Origin: Pseudomonas asgharzadehiana
GTDB taxonomy: Bacteria > Pseudomonadota > Gammaproteobacteria > Pseudomonadales > Pseudomonadaceae
NCBI RefSeq assembly: GCF_019139815.1
Contig: NZ_CP077079.1
Coordinates: 1,860,001 to 1,924,000 of the forward strand
Direction: 5' to 3'
DNA length: 64,000 bases
The translations under genes were made by a program, and so were the position numbers. Positions within the stretch are counted from its first letter, which is position 1. Each line of letters begins with the position of its first letter. Shown one piece after another: positions 56,786 through 64,000 of this stretch. The notes below the pieces were generated by a model that did no database searches, was not told the origin of the DNA, and worked only from the letters and a program-made list of their open reading frames with translations.

Positions 56786-58150
56786 TTAGAGCCCGGTCAA
56801 CATTGCGTCCACCGGTGCATCGGCACGGTCCTGCGCGGTCAGTTGGAAATAGATAAAACCCACCGCCATAAAGCCCAGGAAGATCAGGCCGATCAGCGTG
56901 TTGAACCAGGCCATCGCCACCAGGCACACCACCGCCAGTACCAGCGCAATGCCGGGCACGATTGGATAACCCGGTGCGCGGAAGGTGCGTTCCAGCAGCG
57001 GTTCGGTCTTACGCAGTTTGAACAGGCTGAGCATGCTCATGATGTACATCACGATGGCGCCGAAGACGGCCATGGTGATCATCGCCGCGGTCAGGGTCAT
57101 GCCGCCCAGGTTGATCAGGCCGTCGCTGTAGATGGCGGCAATACCGACGACACCACCGGCGATGATGGCGCGATGGGGCGTCTGAAAACGCGACAGTTTG
57201 GCGAGGAAAGACGGTAGATAACCGGCGCGAGCCAGGGCAAAGAACTGGCGCGAGTAGCCAAGGATAATCCCGTGGAAGCTGGCCACCAGGCCAAACAGGC
57301 CGATCCACACCAGCATGTGCAACCAGCCGGAGCTGTCGCCCACCACGGTTTTCATCGCCTGTGGCAGCGGGTCGTTGATGTTCGACAGGGTGCGCCAGTC
57401 ACCCACGCCGCCGGCGAAGAACATCACGCCCATGGCCAGGATCACCAGGGTGAGGATGCCGCTGATGTAGGCCTTTGGAATGGTGCGCTTCGGATCTTTC
57501 GCTTCCTCGGCGGCCATGGCCGCGCCTTCGATGGCGAGGAAGAACCAGATGGCAAACGGAATTGCCGCAAACATCCCGGCAATCGCCGGGGCGCCAAACG
57601 TGTCGGAACCGGCCCAGCCGTTCAGTGCGAAATTGCTGAAGCTGAAGGCTGGCGCGACTACACCCATGAACACCAACAGCTCGGCCACGGCGAGCACGCA
57701 CACCACCAGTTCGAAGGTGGCGGCGAGTTTCACGCCGAGGATGTTCAGGCCCATGAACACGATGTAGGCGCCGACGGCCGCGTGTTTCGGGTCCAGCGCC
57801 GGAAACTGCACGTTCAGATAAGCGCCGATGGCCAACGCGATAGCGGGTGGGGCGAAGACGAATTCGATTAAAGTGGCGAGCCCCGCAATCAAGCCGCCTT
57901 TCTCACCAAAGGCGCGGCGGCTGTAGGCAAACGGGCCGCCTGCATGGGGAATTGCGGTGGTCAGCTCGGTGAAACTGAAGATAAAGCAGGTGTACATCGC
58001 GGCGACCATCAACGAGGTCACCAGAAAGCCCAAGGTCCCGGCCACGCCCCAGCCGTAGCTCCAGCCGAAATACTCCCCGGAAATCACCAGCCCGACGGCA
58101 ATGCCCCATAAGTGCAGGGTGCCCAAGGTGGGTTTGAGTTGTGTGTTCAT
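56786..58150 (-). CDS. eat: Ethanolamine permease (Eat), APC family
   Basis: A 454-residue, 12-helix amino acid/polyamine/organocation permease. The N-terminus LGTLHLWGIAVGLVISGEYFGWSYGWGVAGTLGFL, with GEYFGWS replacing the usual GSGIF signature, and FAIWFFLAIEGAAMAAEEAKDPKRTIPKAYISG mark the ethanolamine permease group. GGGAG precedes the ATG at 58150. In many pseudomonads eat neighbours the ethanolamine ammonia-lyase genes eutBC; they are not next to it here. It is divergent from the kdp operon across about 400 bases containing a REP pair. Confidence 0.85.
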   Translation of the reverse strand: MNTQLKPTLGTLHLWGIAVGLVISGEYFGWSYGWGVAGTLGFLVTSLMVAAMYTCFIFSFTELTTAIPHAGGPFAYSRRAFGEKGGLIAGLATLIEFVFAPPAIALAIGAYLNVQFPALDPKHAAVGAYIVFMGLNILGVKLAATFELVVCVLAVAELLVFMGVVAPAFSFSNFALNGWAGSDTFGAPAIAGMFAAIPFAIWFFLAIEGAAMAAEEAKDPKRTIPKAYISGILTLVILAMGVMFFAGGVGDWRTLSNINDPLPQAMKTVVGDSSGWLHMLVWIGLFGLVASFHGIILGYSRQFFALARAGYLPSFLAKLSRFQTPHRAIIAGGVVGIAAIYSDGLINLGGMTLTAAMITMAVFGAIVMYIMSMLSLFKLRKTEPLLERTFRAPGYPIVPGIALVLAVVCLVAMAWFNTLIGLIFLGFMAVGFIYFQLTAQDRADAPVDAMLTGL

Positions 58151-58317
58151 TGTGCTGCGCTCCCGGAACGGTTTGGAATGATTCAAGGTGTTGCAGCGGC
58201 CATGCCAGCCTGAGAATCATTGTCGTAAAGCGACGCAACTGTCGCCTGGGGGACGGTTTGGCGTTTGAAATTTCTCGGCGTTGCACCAGAGGGGTGCGGC
58301 GGTGACTGTGCCGGCGC

Positions 58318-58403
58318 TATCGGGAGCAAGCTCCCTCCCACATGTTGACCGGATACATCCTTGGAATACGGTTCAATGTGGGAAGGGGCTTGCTCCCGAT
58401 AAC
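58318..58403. repeat. REP pair between eat and kdpF
   Basis: Inverse REP copy (CGGGAGCAAGCTCCCTCCC), a spacer of about 40 bases and a direct copy (GTGGGAAGGGGCTTGCTCCC). It lies between divergent genes, upstream of both, an unusual place for an element generally found at gene ends. Confidence 0.8.
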
Positions 58404-58453
58404 GCCCGCCCAAACGCCGAATACCCCGGCGTAAACCCCGCATAAACCCACTC

Positions 58454-58505
58454 TTTACGCCATCTTTACGCCCCGCCTACCCCCATGCTCTCGTTCCTTT
58501 ACGCC
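58454..58505 (+). promoter_or_regulatory. Three TTTACGCC direct repeats before kdpF (candidate KdpE sites)
   Basis: Copies at 58454, 58465 and 58498 are spaced 11 and 33 bases apart, so all face the same side of the helix. A GACAAT at 58515 could serve as the -10 box, with the last repeat filling the spacer behind a poor -35 region, as expected for an activator-dependent promoter. KdpE sites in E. coli are also T-rich direct repeats (TTTA type). Confidence 0.5.
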
Positions 58506-58561
58506 ACTCCTGCGGACAATTGCCCCACACGCGGCACTCGCCGCTAAACGGAGAGACTTCC

Positions 58562-58651
58562 ATGAGCGTTCTGGACGGGGTGTCACTGCTATTGGCCGTG
58601 GCGCTGTTCATTTATCTGCTGGTTGCGCTGTTACGCGCGGATCGGAACTAG
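58562..58651 (+). CDS. kdpF: K+-transporting ATPase stabilising peptide KdpF
   Basis: A 29-residue peptide, MSVLDGVSLLLAVALFIYLL followed by VALLRADRN, forming a single membrane helix as in KdpF. It stabilises the KdpABC complex. GGAGAG precedes the ATG, and kdpA starts nine bases after its stop. The size is normal for this subunit and easy to miss. Confidence 0.88.
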   Translation: MSVLDGVSLLLAVALFIYLLVALLRADRN

Positions 58652-58660
58652 GAGCGGGCT

Positions 58661-60355
58661 ATGCACAGTTATGACTATTGGCTGATCATCGCCTTCTTTG
58701 CCGTGGTGCTGGTGCCGGCGCCGTTCCTGGGGCGGTTCTATTACAAGGTGATGGAAGGCCAGCGCACGTGGCTCAGCCCGCTGCTGGGGCCTGTCGAGCG
58801 GGCCTGTTATCGCCTGGCCGGCGTGGACGCGCAGCAGGAACAAAGCTGGCGCAAATACATGTTGGCGTTGCTCGCGTTCAACCTTGCGGGCTTTTTGCTG
58901 CTGTTCGCGATTTTGCTGTTCCAGGGATCTCTCCCACTGAACCCGCAGAAATTGCCGGGCCAGGAATGGACGCTGGCCTTCAACACCGCAGTCAGTTTCA
59001 TGACCAACACTAACTGGCAGAACTACAGCGGCGAAGCGTCCCTGAGTTACCTCAGCCAGATGGCCGGCCTGACCGTGCAGAACTTCGTCAGTGCAGCCAC
59101 TGGTCTGGCAGTCCTGGTCGCGTTATGCCGTGGGATTGGTCGCAAATCTTCTCAGACTCTCGGTAACTTCTGGGTCGATATGACCCGCGCCACCCTCTAC
59201 GGGCTGTTGCCGTTGTGCCTGGTGCTGGCACTGTTCCTGGTGTGGCAGGGCGTACCGCAGACCTTCGCCCATTACGTCGATGCCGTGACGATGCAAGGCG
59301 TGGATCAGGTGATCCCGCTGGGCCCGGCGGCCAGTCAGATCGCGATCAAGCAACTGGGTACCAACGGTGGTGGCTTCTTCGGCGTCAACTCGGCGCACCC
59401 GTTTGAAGACCCTACCGCCTGGGCCAATCTGTTTGAAGTGGCGTCGATCATCCTGATCCCGGTGGCATTGGTGTTCACCTTCGGCCACTACGTCAAAGAC
59501 TTGCGCCAGAGCCGCGCCATTCTGGGCTGCATGCTCGCGCTGTTCCTGATCGGCGGCGCGACGTCACTGTGGGCTGAGTACCAGCCCAACCCGAGCCTGA
59601 ACAACCCGGCCGTGGAGCAAACCGCGCCGCTGGAAGGCAAGGAAGCGCGCTTCGGCACCACCGGCACGGTGCTCTGGTCGGTGACCACCACGGCGGCGTC
59701 CAACGGTTCGGTCAACGGCATGCAAGACAGCCTGAGCCCGCTCAGCGGAATGGTGGCGCTGGTCAATATGATGGTCGGCGAAGTGATCTTCGGCGGCGTC
59801 GGCGCCGGTATGTACGGCATGTTGCTCAACGTGTTGATCGCCGTGTTCCTCGCCGGCCTGATGATCGGGCGTACGCCGGAATACCTCGGCAAGAAGCTCC
59901 AGGCCAAGGAAGTGCAACTGCTCGTCGTGACCTTGTTGGTGATGCCGGTTGGCGTGCTCGTGCTCGGTGCCATTGCTGCCAGCCTGCCAGGCCCAGCCGG
60001 TGCCATCAGCAACCCTGGCCCCCATGGCTTCAGCCAACTGCTCTACGCCTACACCTCAGCCAGTGCCAACAACGGCTCGGCGTTTGCTGGCTTCAGCGCC
60101 AACACGCCGTTCCATAACCTGATGCTCGGCCTGGGCATGTTGATCGGTCGCTTTGGCTACATCCTCCCGGTACTGGCCCTGGCCGGCAGCCTGGCGATGA
60201 AAAAGAGCGCACCGATTGGCCAGAACAGCTTCCCCACCCACGGACCGCTGTTCGTGACCCTGTTGACCGTGACCATTTTGCTGGTGGGCGGCCTGACTTT
60301 CCTGCCGACGCTGGCGTTGGGCCCTATTGCTGAACACCTGAGCATGGGCTTCTAA
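58661..60355 (+). CDS. kdpA: K+-transporting ATPase subunit A
   Basis: A 564-residue channel-like subunit of the high-affinity KdpFABC potassium pump, with ten helices and four pore loops. The selectivity-filter-like segments are [45 protein letters not shown] and [17 protein letters not shown], each with the expected Gly/Asn residues. It is a relative of the Trk/Ktr channels. GGAG lies before the ATG. Second gene of the operon; kdpB follows after eight bases. Confidence 0.97.
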   Translation: MHSYDYWLIIAFFAVVLVPAPFLGRFYYKVMEGQRTWLSPLLGPVERACYRLAGVDAQQEQSWRKYMLALLAFNLAGFLLLFAILLFQGSLPLNPQKLPGQEWTLAFNTAVSFMTNTNWQNYSGEASLSYLSQMAGLTVQNFVSAATGLAVLVALCRGIGRKSSQTLGNFWVDMTRATLYGLLPLCLVLALFLVWQGVPQTFAHYVDAVTMQGVDQVIPLGPAASQIAIKQLGTNGGGFFGVNSAHPFEDPTAWANLFEVASIILIPVALVFTFGHYVKDLRQSRAILGCMLALFLIGGATSLWAEYQPNPSLNNPAVEQTAPLEGKEARFGTTGTVLWSVTTTAASNGSVNGMQDSLSPLSGMVALVNMMVGEVIFGGVGAGMYGMLLNVLIAVFLAGLMIGRTPEYLGKKLQAKEVQLLVVTLLVMPVGVLVLGAIAASLPGPAGAISNPGPHGFSQLLYAYTSASANNGSAFAGFSANTPFHNLMLGLGMLIGRFGYILPVLALAGSLAMKKSAPIGQNSFPTHGPLFVTLLTVTILLVGGLTFLPTLALGPIAEHLSMGF

Positions 60356-60363
60356 GAGGGGAT

Positions 60364-62427
60364 ATGAAGATGAATATGCCTGCAAAAAACGCGGCCCCGA
60401 CCAATACTCAGGCGCCTGCCAAAACCGCCATTTCCGCGCTGTGGCGCCCGGCGCTGATCCAGGCGTTCGTCAAACTGGACCCGCGCCAGTTGCAACGCTC
60501 ACCGGTGATGCTGGTGGTTGAGCTGACCGCGATCCTCACGACCGTGCTGTGCTTTGTGCCTGATACCGCCGTGCCCACGTTTGTCGCCGTACAAATCGCC
60601 GTGTGGCTGTGGTTCACCGTGCTGTTCGCCAACTTCGCCGAAGCCTTGGCCGAAGGCCGTGGCAAGGCCCGCGCCGACAGCCTCAAGGCCGGCAGCGAGG
60701 GCCTCAGTGCACGGCGCAAGGAGGCCGACGGCAGTTTCAAGGTGGTGCCGGCCACCAGCCTGCGCAAAGGCGATGTGGTGCGTGTTGCCGCTGGGGAGAT
60801 GATCCCCGGTGACGGCGAGGTCATCGAAGGCATCGCGGCGGTCAACGAAGCGGCGATCACCGGCGAGTCCGCCCCGGTAATCCGCGAGTCCGGCGGTGAC
60901 CGTTCGGCCGTCACCGGCAATACACGCCTGGTCTCGGACTGGCTGCTGATCCGCATCACCGCCAACCCGGGCGAGTCGACCCTGGACCGCATGATCGCGT
61001 TGGTGGAAGGCGCCAAACGCCAGAAAACCCCCAACGAAGTTGCGCTGGATATTCTGCTGATCGGTCTGACGCTGATCTTTTTGTTGGTGGTCGTCACCCT
61101 GCAGCCGTTCGCCCACTTCGCCAATGGCAGCTTGCCGCTGGTGTTCCTGGTCGCACTGCTGGTGACGCTGATTCCGACGACCATTGGCGGCTTGTTGTCG
61201 GCCATCGGCATCGCCGGTATGGACCGCCTGGTGCGCCTCAATGTGATCGCCAAGTCCGGCCGGGCGGTGGAAGCGGCGGGGGACGTGCATGTGCTGCTGC
61301 TGGACAAAACCGGCACCATCACCTTTGGTAACCGTCGCTGTGCGGCGGTGGTGGCGGCGCCTGGCGTCAGCGCTCGCGAAGTGGCCGAAGGCGCGCTCTT
61401 TGCGTCCCTGGCGGACGACACGGCGGAAGGTAAATCCATCGTCGAGTACCTGCGCGCCTTGCATCCCCAGGCTGAGCCATCCGTCGATGAACTGACGGCC
61501 GTGCCGTTCAGCGCTGAAACCCGGTTGTCCGGTGTCGATTACCAGGGCCGTGTGTTCCGTAAGGGCGCGGTGGATTCGCTGCTGGCATTCATAGGCCAGC
61601 AGCGCAGTGAGCTGCCACCGGCGTTGTCGCGGGAAATCGACAAAATCGCCCAAAGCGGGGGCACGCCGTTGCTGGTGTGCGCCGATGGCAAATTGCTGGG
61701 TGCGATTCATCTGAAGGACGTGGTCAAGCCCGGCATCCGTGAACGCTTCGCCGAGCTGCGCAAACTGGGCATCCGCACCGTGATGGTGACCGGCGACAAC
61801 CCCTTGACCGCCGCCGCGATTGCCGCAGAAGCAGGCGTGGATGACGTACTGGCCGAAGCCACCCCAGAGAAAAAACTCGCGCGTATTCGCCATGAGCAGA
61901 ACGACGGTCGCCTGGTCGCCATGTGCGGTGACGGCGCCAACGACGCGCCGGCGCTGGCCCAGGCCGACGTGGGCATGGCGATGAACGATGGCACCCAGGC
62001 CGCCCGCGAAGCCGCCAACATGGTCGACCTCGACAGCGATCCCACCAAGCTCTTGGATGTGGTGCAGATCGGCAAGGAGTTGCTGGTGACCCGTGGCGCG
62101 CTGACCACGTTTTCCATCGCTAACGACGTGGCCAAATACTTCGCGATCCTGCCGGCGCTGTTTGCCGCGATCTACCCGCAGTTGGGCGTGCTCAACGTGA
62201 TGCATCTGCAGAGCCCGCAAAGCGCGATCCTTTCGGCCATCGTGTTCAACGCGCTGATCATCGTGGTGCTGATTCCCCTGGCGCTGCGTGGCGTGCGGGT
62301 GCAGGCGGCGAGTGCGGCGGCGTTGCTGCGGCGCAACCTGCTGATCTACGGCCTGGGCGGGCTGCTGGTGCCGTTCGTGGGCATCAAGGCCATCGACATG
62401 CTGTTGACCGCGTTGCACCTGGTGTAA
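60364..62427 (+). CDS. kdpB: K+-transporting ATPase subunit B (P-type)
   Basis: A 687-residue P-type ATPase. The phosphorylated Asp is in [15 protein letters not shown] in the actuator domain ([17 protein letters not shown]), the nucleotide-binding KGA and [17 protein letters not shown], and the hinge [17 protein letters not shown] are all intact. It drives K+ uptake with KdpA and KdpC. AGAGGGG precedes the ATG at 60364. A 75-base gap with a REP-like hairpin separates it from kdpC, wider than is usual inside this operon. Confidence 0.97.
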   Translation: MKMNMPAKNAAPTNTQAPAKTAISALWRPALIQAFVKLDPRQLQRSPVMLVVELTAILTTVLCFVPDTAVPTFVAVQIAVWLWFTVLFANFAEALAEGRGKARADSLKAGSEGLSARRKEADGSFKVVPATSLRKGDVVRVAAGEMIPGDGEVIEGIAAVNEAAITGESAPVIRESGGDRSAVTGNTRLVSDWLLIRITANPGESTLDRMIALVEGAKRQKTPNEVALDILLIGLTLIFLLVVVTLQPFAHFANGSLPLVFLVALLVTLIPTTIGGLLSAIGIAGMDRLVRLNVIAKSGRAVEAAGDVHVLLLDKTGTITFGNRRCAAVVAAPGVSAREVAEGALFASLADDTAEGKSIVEYLRALHPQAEPSVDELTAVPFSAETRLSGVDYQGRVFRKGAVDSLLAFIGQQRSELPPALSREIDKIAQSGGTPLLVCADGKLLGAIHLKDVVKPGIRERFAELRKLGIRTVMVTGDNPLTAAAIAAEAGVDDVLAEATPEKKLARIRHEQNDGRLVAMCGDGANDAPALAQADVGMAMNDGTQAAREAANMVDLDSDPTKLLDVVQIGKELLVTRGALTTFSIANDVAKYFAILPALFAAIYPQLGVLNVMHLQSPQSAILSAIVFNALIIVVLIPLALRGVRVQAASAAALLRRNLLIYGLGGLLVPFVGIKAIDMLLTALHLV

Positions 62428-62443
62428 CCCGAACGGTGCTTAT

Positions 62444-62471
62444 GTGGCGAGGGAGCACACTCGCTCGCCAC
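62444..62471. repeat. REP-like hairpin between kdpB and kdpC
   Basis: GTGGCGAG pairs with CTCGCCAC around GGAGCACACTCG-type centre sequence. It lies inside the operon and may lower kdpC expression or stabilise the upstream mRNA. Confidence 0.55.
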
Positions 62472-62502
62472 AGGGTTTCTCGACTCAATTGAGGATTTGA
62501 AT

Positions 62503-63048
62503 ATGTCCAACATCATCCGTCCGGCCCTGAGCCTGCTGGTGCTCATGACCCTGGTCACCGGCGTCGCCTACCCTCTGGTGGTGACCGGCGTCGCTCAGGT
62601 CGCTTTTCCCGACCAGGCCAATGGCAGCCTGGTGCGCGATGCCAGTGGCAAAGTGCGCGGCTCCAGCCTGATCGCCCAGGACTTTAGCGGTGACAGCTGG
62701 TTCCACCCGCGTCCTTCGGCCGGCGCCTTTGCGACGGTTTCCAGCAGTGCCAGTAACCTCGGCCCGAGCAACCCGGCGCTGGCCACCCGCGTGTTCGACG
62801 ACGCCAACAAACAGCAGGTGCCCGGCCAGGGCCCGGTGCCTTTAGCCTCGCTGACTACCTCCGGCAGCGGTCTTGATCCACACTTGCCACCCGAGGCGAT
62901 TGCCTATCAACTGGCGCGGGTGGCGGCGGCGCGGAATCTGCCGGTGTCGACCTTGCAACGGCTGTTGGATGAGCACACCGAAAGCCCGTTGGTGGGCCCG
63001 CCGGTGGTGAATGTACTGGCACTGAACATGGCCCTGGAAAAACTCTGA
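62503..63048 (+). CDS. kdpC: K+-transporting ATPase subunit C
   Basis: A 181-residue protein with one N-terminal membrane helix ([31 protein letters not shown]) and a periplasmic domain containing [31 protein letters not shown] and the closing [26 protein letters not shown], all characteristic of KdpC. It stabilises the pump and may raise K+ affinity. The ATG at 62503 is favoured by GAGGA at the right distance over an in-frame TTG six bases earlier. Confidence 0.95.
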   Translation: MSNIIRPALSLLVLMTLVTGVAYPLVVTGVAQVAFPDQANGSLVRDASGKVRGSSLIAQDFSGDSWFHPRPSAGAFATVSSSASNLGPSNPALATRVFDDANKQQVPGQGPVPLASLTTSGSGLDPHLPPEAIAYQLARVAAARNLPVSTLQRLLDEHTESPLVGPPVVNVLALNMALEKL

Positions 63049-63052
63049 ACCC

Positions 63053-63092
63053 TTGTGGGAGGGGCGGTGCGACGATTCGACTCGCTCCCACA
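63053..63092. repeat. REP-like hairpin between kdpC and kdpD
   Basis: TGTGGGAG(GGG) and CTCCCACA arms around a divergent centre, between the pump genes and the sensor gene. A plausible partial barrier that keeps kdpD expression low. Confidence 0.55.
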
Positions 63093-63142
63093 TTTTGATC
63101 GTGATTGAACTGACGATATCAACACCTGAAGGAACCCCACGC

Positions 63143-64000
63143 ATGAGCGACTCCGGCCGCGCCGACGCCCTGTTAGCCGACTTACCCCGCAACGGCCGTG
63201 GCCGGCTCAAGGTCTTCCTCGGCGCCGCGCCCGGCGTGGGCAAGACCTACGCCATGCTTCAGGCCGCCCACACTCAACTGCGCCAGGGCGTGAAGCTGAT
63301 CGCCGGCGTCGTCGAAACCCACGGCCGCGCCGAGACCGAGGCCCTGCTCAGCGGTCTGCCGCAGCAACCGTTGCTGCGCAGCGAGTACCGTGGCGTGATG
63401 CTCGAAGAAATGGATCTCGACGGCCTGCTCGCCGCCAAGCCCAAGCTGGTACTGGTGGATGAACTGGCCCACAGCAATGCTCCCGGCAGCCGCCATGAAA
63501 AGCGCTGGCAAGACATTCAGGAACTGCTCGCCGCCGGTATCAACGTGTTCACCACGGTCAACGTCCAGCATCTGGAAAGCCTCAACGACCAGGTGCGCGG
63601 CATCACTGGCGTGCAAGTGCGTGAAACCTTGCCCGACTGGGTGCTGCAAGAGGCCGATGAACTGCTGCTGATCGACCTGCCTTCGCGCGAGCTGCTGGAG
63701 CGCCTGCGTGATGGCAAGGTGTATGTGCCGGAACAGGCGCGTGCCGCCATCGACGCGTTTTTCACCCAGACCAACCTGATGGCCTTGCGCGAGCTGGCGA
63801 TGCAGACCGCCGCGGCCCATGTCGACGACGACTTGGCCCAGGGTTATCGCCAACTTGGCCAGGCCGCCCCGGCGGTACGCGGCCGTTTGCTGGTGGGCGT
63901 GGATGGCGACGCGCAGGCCGAACGCCTGGTGCGGCATGCCAGCCGTGTGGCGCAGCGTCGGCACCTGCCGTGGAGCCTGGTGCATATCGATAACGGCCGT
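63143..64000 (+). CDS. kdpD: Sensor histidine kinase KdpD, N-terminal part (cut by window end)
   Basis: The first 286 residues of KdpD. The N-terminal KdpD domain starts RLKVFLGAAPGVGKTYAML with a Walker A motif (residues 27-35), followed by GVVETHGRAETEALLSGL, LVDELAHSNAPGSRHEKRWQDIQELL (Walker B type) and TTVNVQHLESLNDQV, then the beginning of the universal stress protein-like domain (GRLLVGVDGDAQAERLVRHASRVA). The membrane, GAF and kinase parts lie beyond the window. With KdpE it senses K+ limitation and activates kdpFABC. GAAGGAA lies before the ATG. Confidence 0.96.
   Translation, partial: MSDSGRADALLADLPRNGRGRLKVFLGAAPGVGKTYAMLQAAHTQLRQGVKLIAGVVETHGRAETEALLSGLPQQPLLRSEYRGVMLEEMDLDGLLAAKPKLVLVDELAHSNAPGSRHEKRWQDIQELLAAGINVFTTVNVQHLESLNDQVRGITGVQVRETLPDWVLQEADELLLIDLPSRELLERLRDGKVYVPEQARAAIDAFFTQTNLMALRELAMQTAAAHVDDDLAQGYRQLGQAAPAVRGRLLVGVDGDAQAERLVRHASRVAQRRHLPWSLVHIDNGR

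Noticed and set aside
60499..62418. A 639-codon minus-strand open frame across kdpB
   Set aside because: Antisense shadow of kdpB with low-complexity composition and no ribosome site or homology.

Overview
The window is chromosomal DNA from a fluorescent pseudomonad, most likely of the Pseudomonas fluorescens group. Evidence for this is the fused tyrA-aroA gene in the order gyrA-serC-pheA-hisC-tyrA/aroA-cmk-rpsA-ihfB, the ubiG-mupP-yciK and mtaD/mtnA block beside gyrA, an O-antigen locus between ihfB/lapA and wbpM-comEA, FabV as enoyl-ACP reductase, high GC with Pseudomonas-like codon use, and many REP-type hairpins built on a GGGGCTTGCTCCC core. No tRNA, rRNA, insertion sequence, prophage or CRISPR array was seen.

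Layout. 0-3.1 kb: 3' end of mqo with its terminator, a divergent dehydrogenase/LysR pair and a YXWGXW-type lipoprotein. 3.1-3.5 kb: remains of a vapC-like PIN toxin gene. 3.5-8.2 kb: ppnN, an LpxO-like dioxygenase, fabV and a frameshifted HAD phosphatase gene. 8.2-15.2 kb: a LysR/class III aminotransferase pair, then a purine acquisition neighbourhood (punR/punC, a Tsx-like porin and an NCS2 nucleobase permease with paired palindromic operator candidates). 15.2-23.3 kb: a PipR-type LuxR solo between two proline-iminopeptidase-family hydrolases, followed by a five-gene peptide ABC importer whose genes touch or overlap. Two lux-box-like inverted repeats sit where this regulator would be expected to act. 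23.4-28.3 kb: yciK, mupP, ubiG, mtaD and mtnA. 28.7-39.5 kb: gyrA and the aromatic amino acid/rpsA run. 39.6-40.6 kb: a small lipoprotein, ihfB and lapA.

41.1-54.2 kb is a Wzx/Wzy O-antigen locus. It joins an enterobacterial-common-antigen-like pair (wecE-wzxE), an EpsG-type polymerase, two GT4 transferases, a three-enzyme UDP-L-6-deoxy-2-acetamido sugar set, and the usual pseudomonad wbpV-wbpL-wbpM end. The first part is visibly richer in A+T, as expected for a horizontally exchanged serotype segment. Three sugar-transfer activities (WbpL plus two transferases) suggest a trisaccharide repeat. comEA follows.

54.7-58.2 kb holds a GntR regulator with a palindrome just before its start, a DUF1989 protein, a DUF2897 peptide and an ethanolamine permease. 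58.5-64.0 kb is kdpFABCD (kdpD cut by the window end), with TTTACGCC direct repeats spaced by whole helical turns upstream.

The most interesting unit is the PipR-like solo with two peptidases, importer and shared operator-like repeats. It looks like a sensing-and-uptake circuit for a peptide-like or plant-derived signal, with an unusual Trp-Trp pair in the ligand pocket. Second is the mosaic O-antigen locus.
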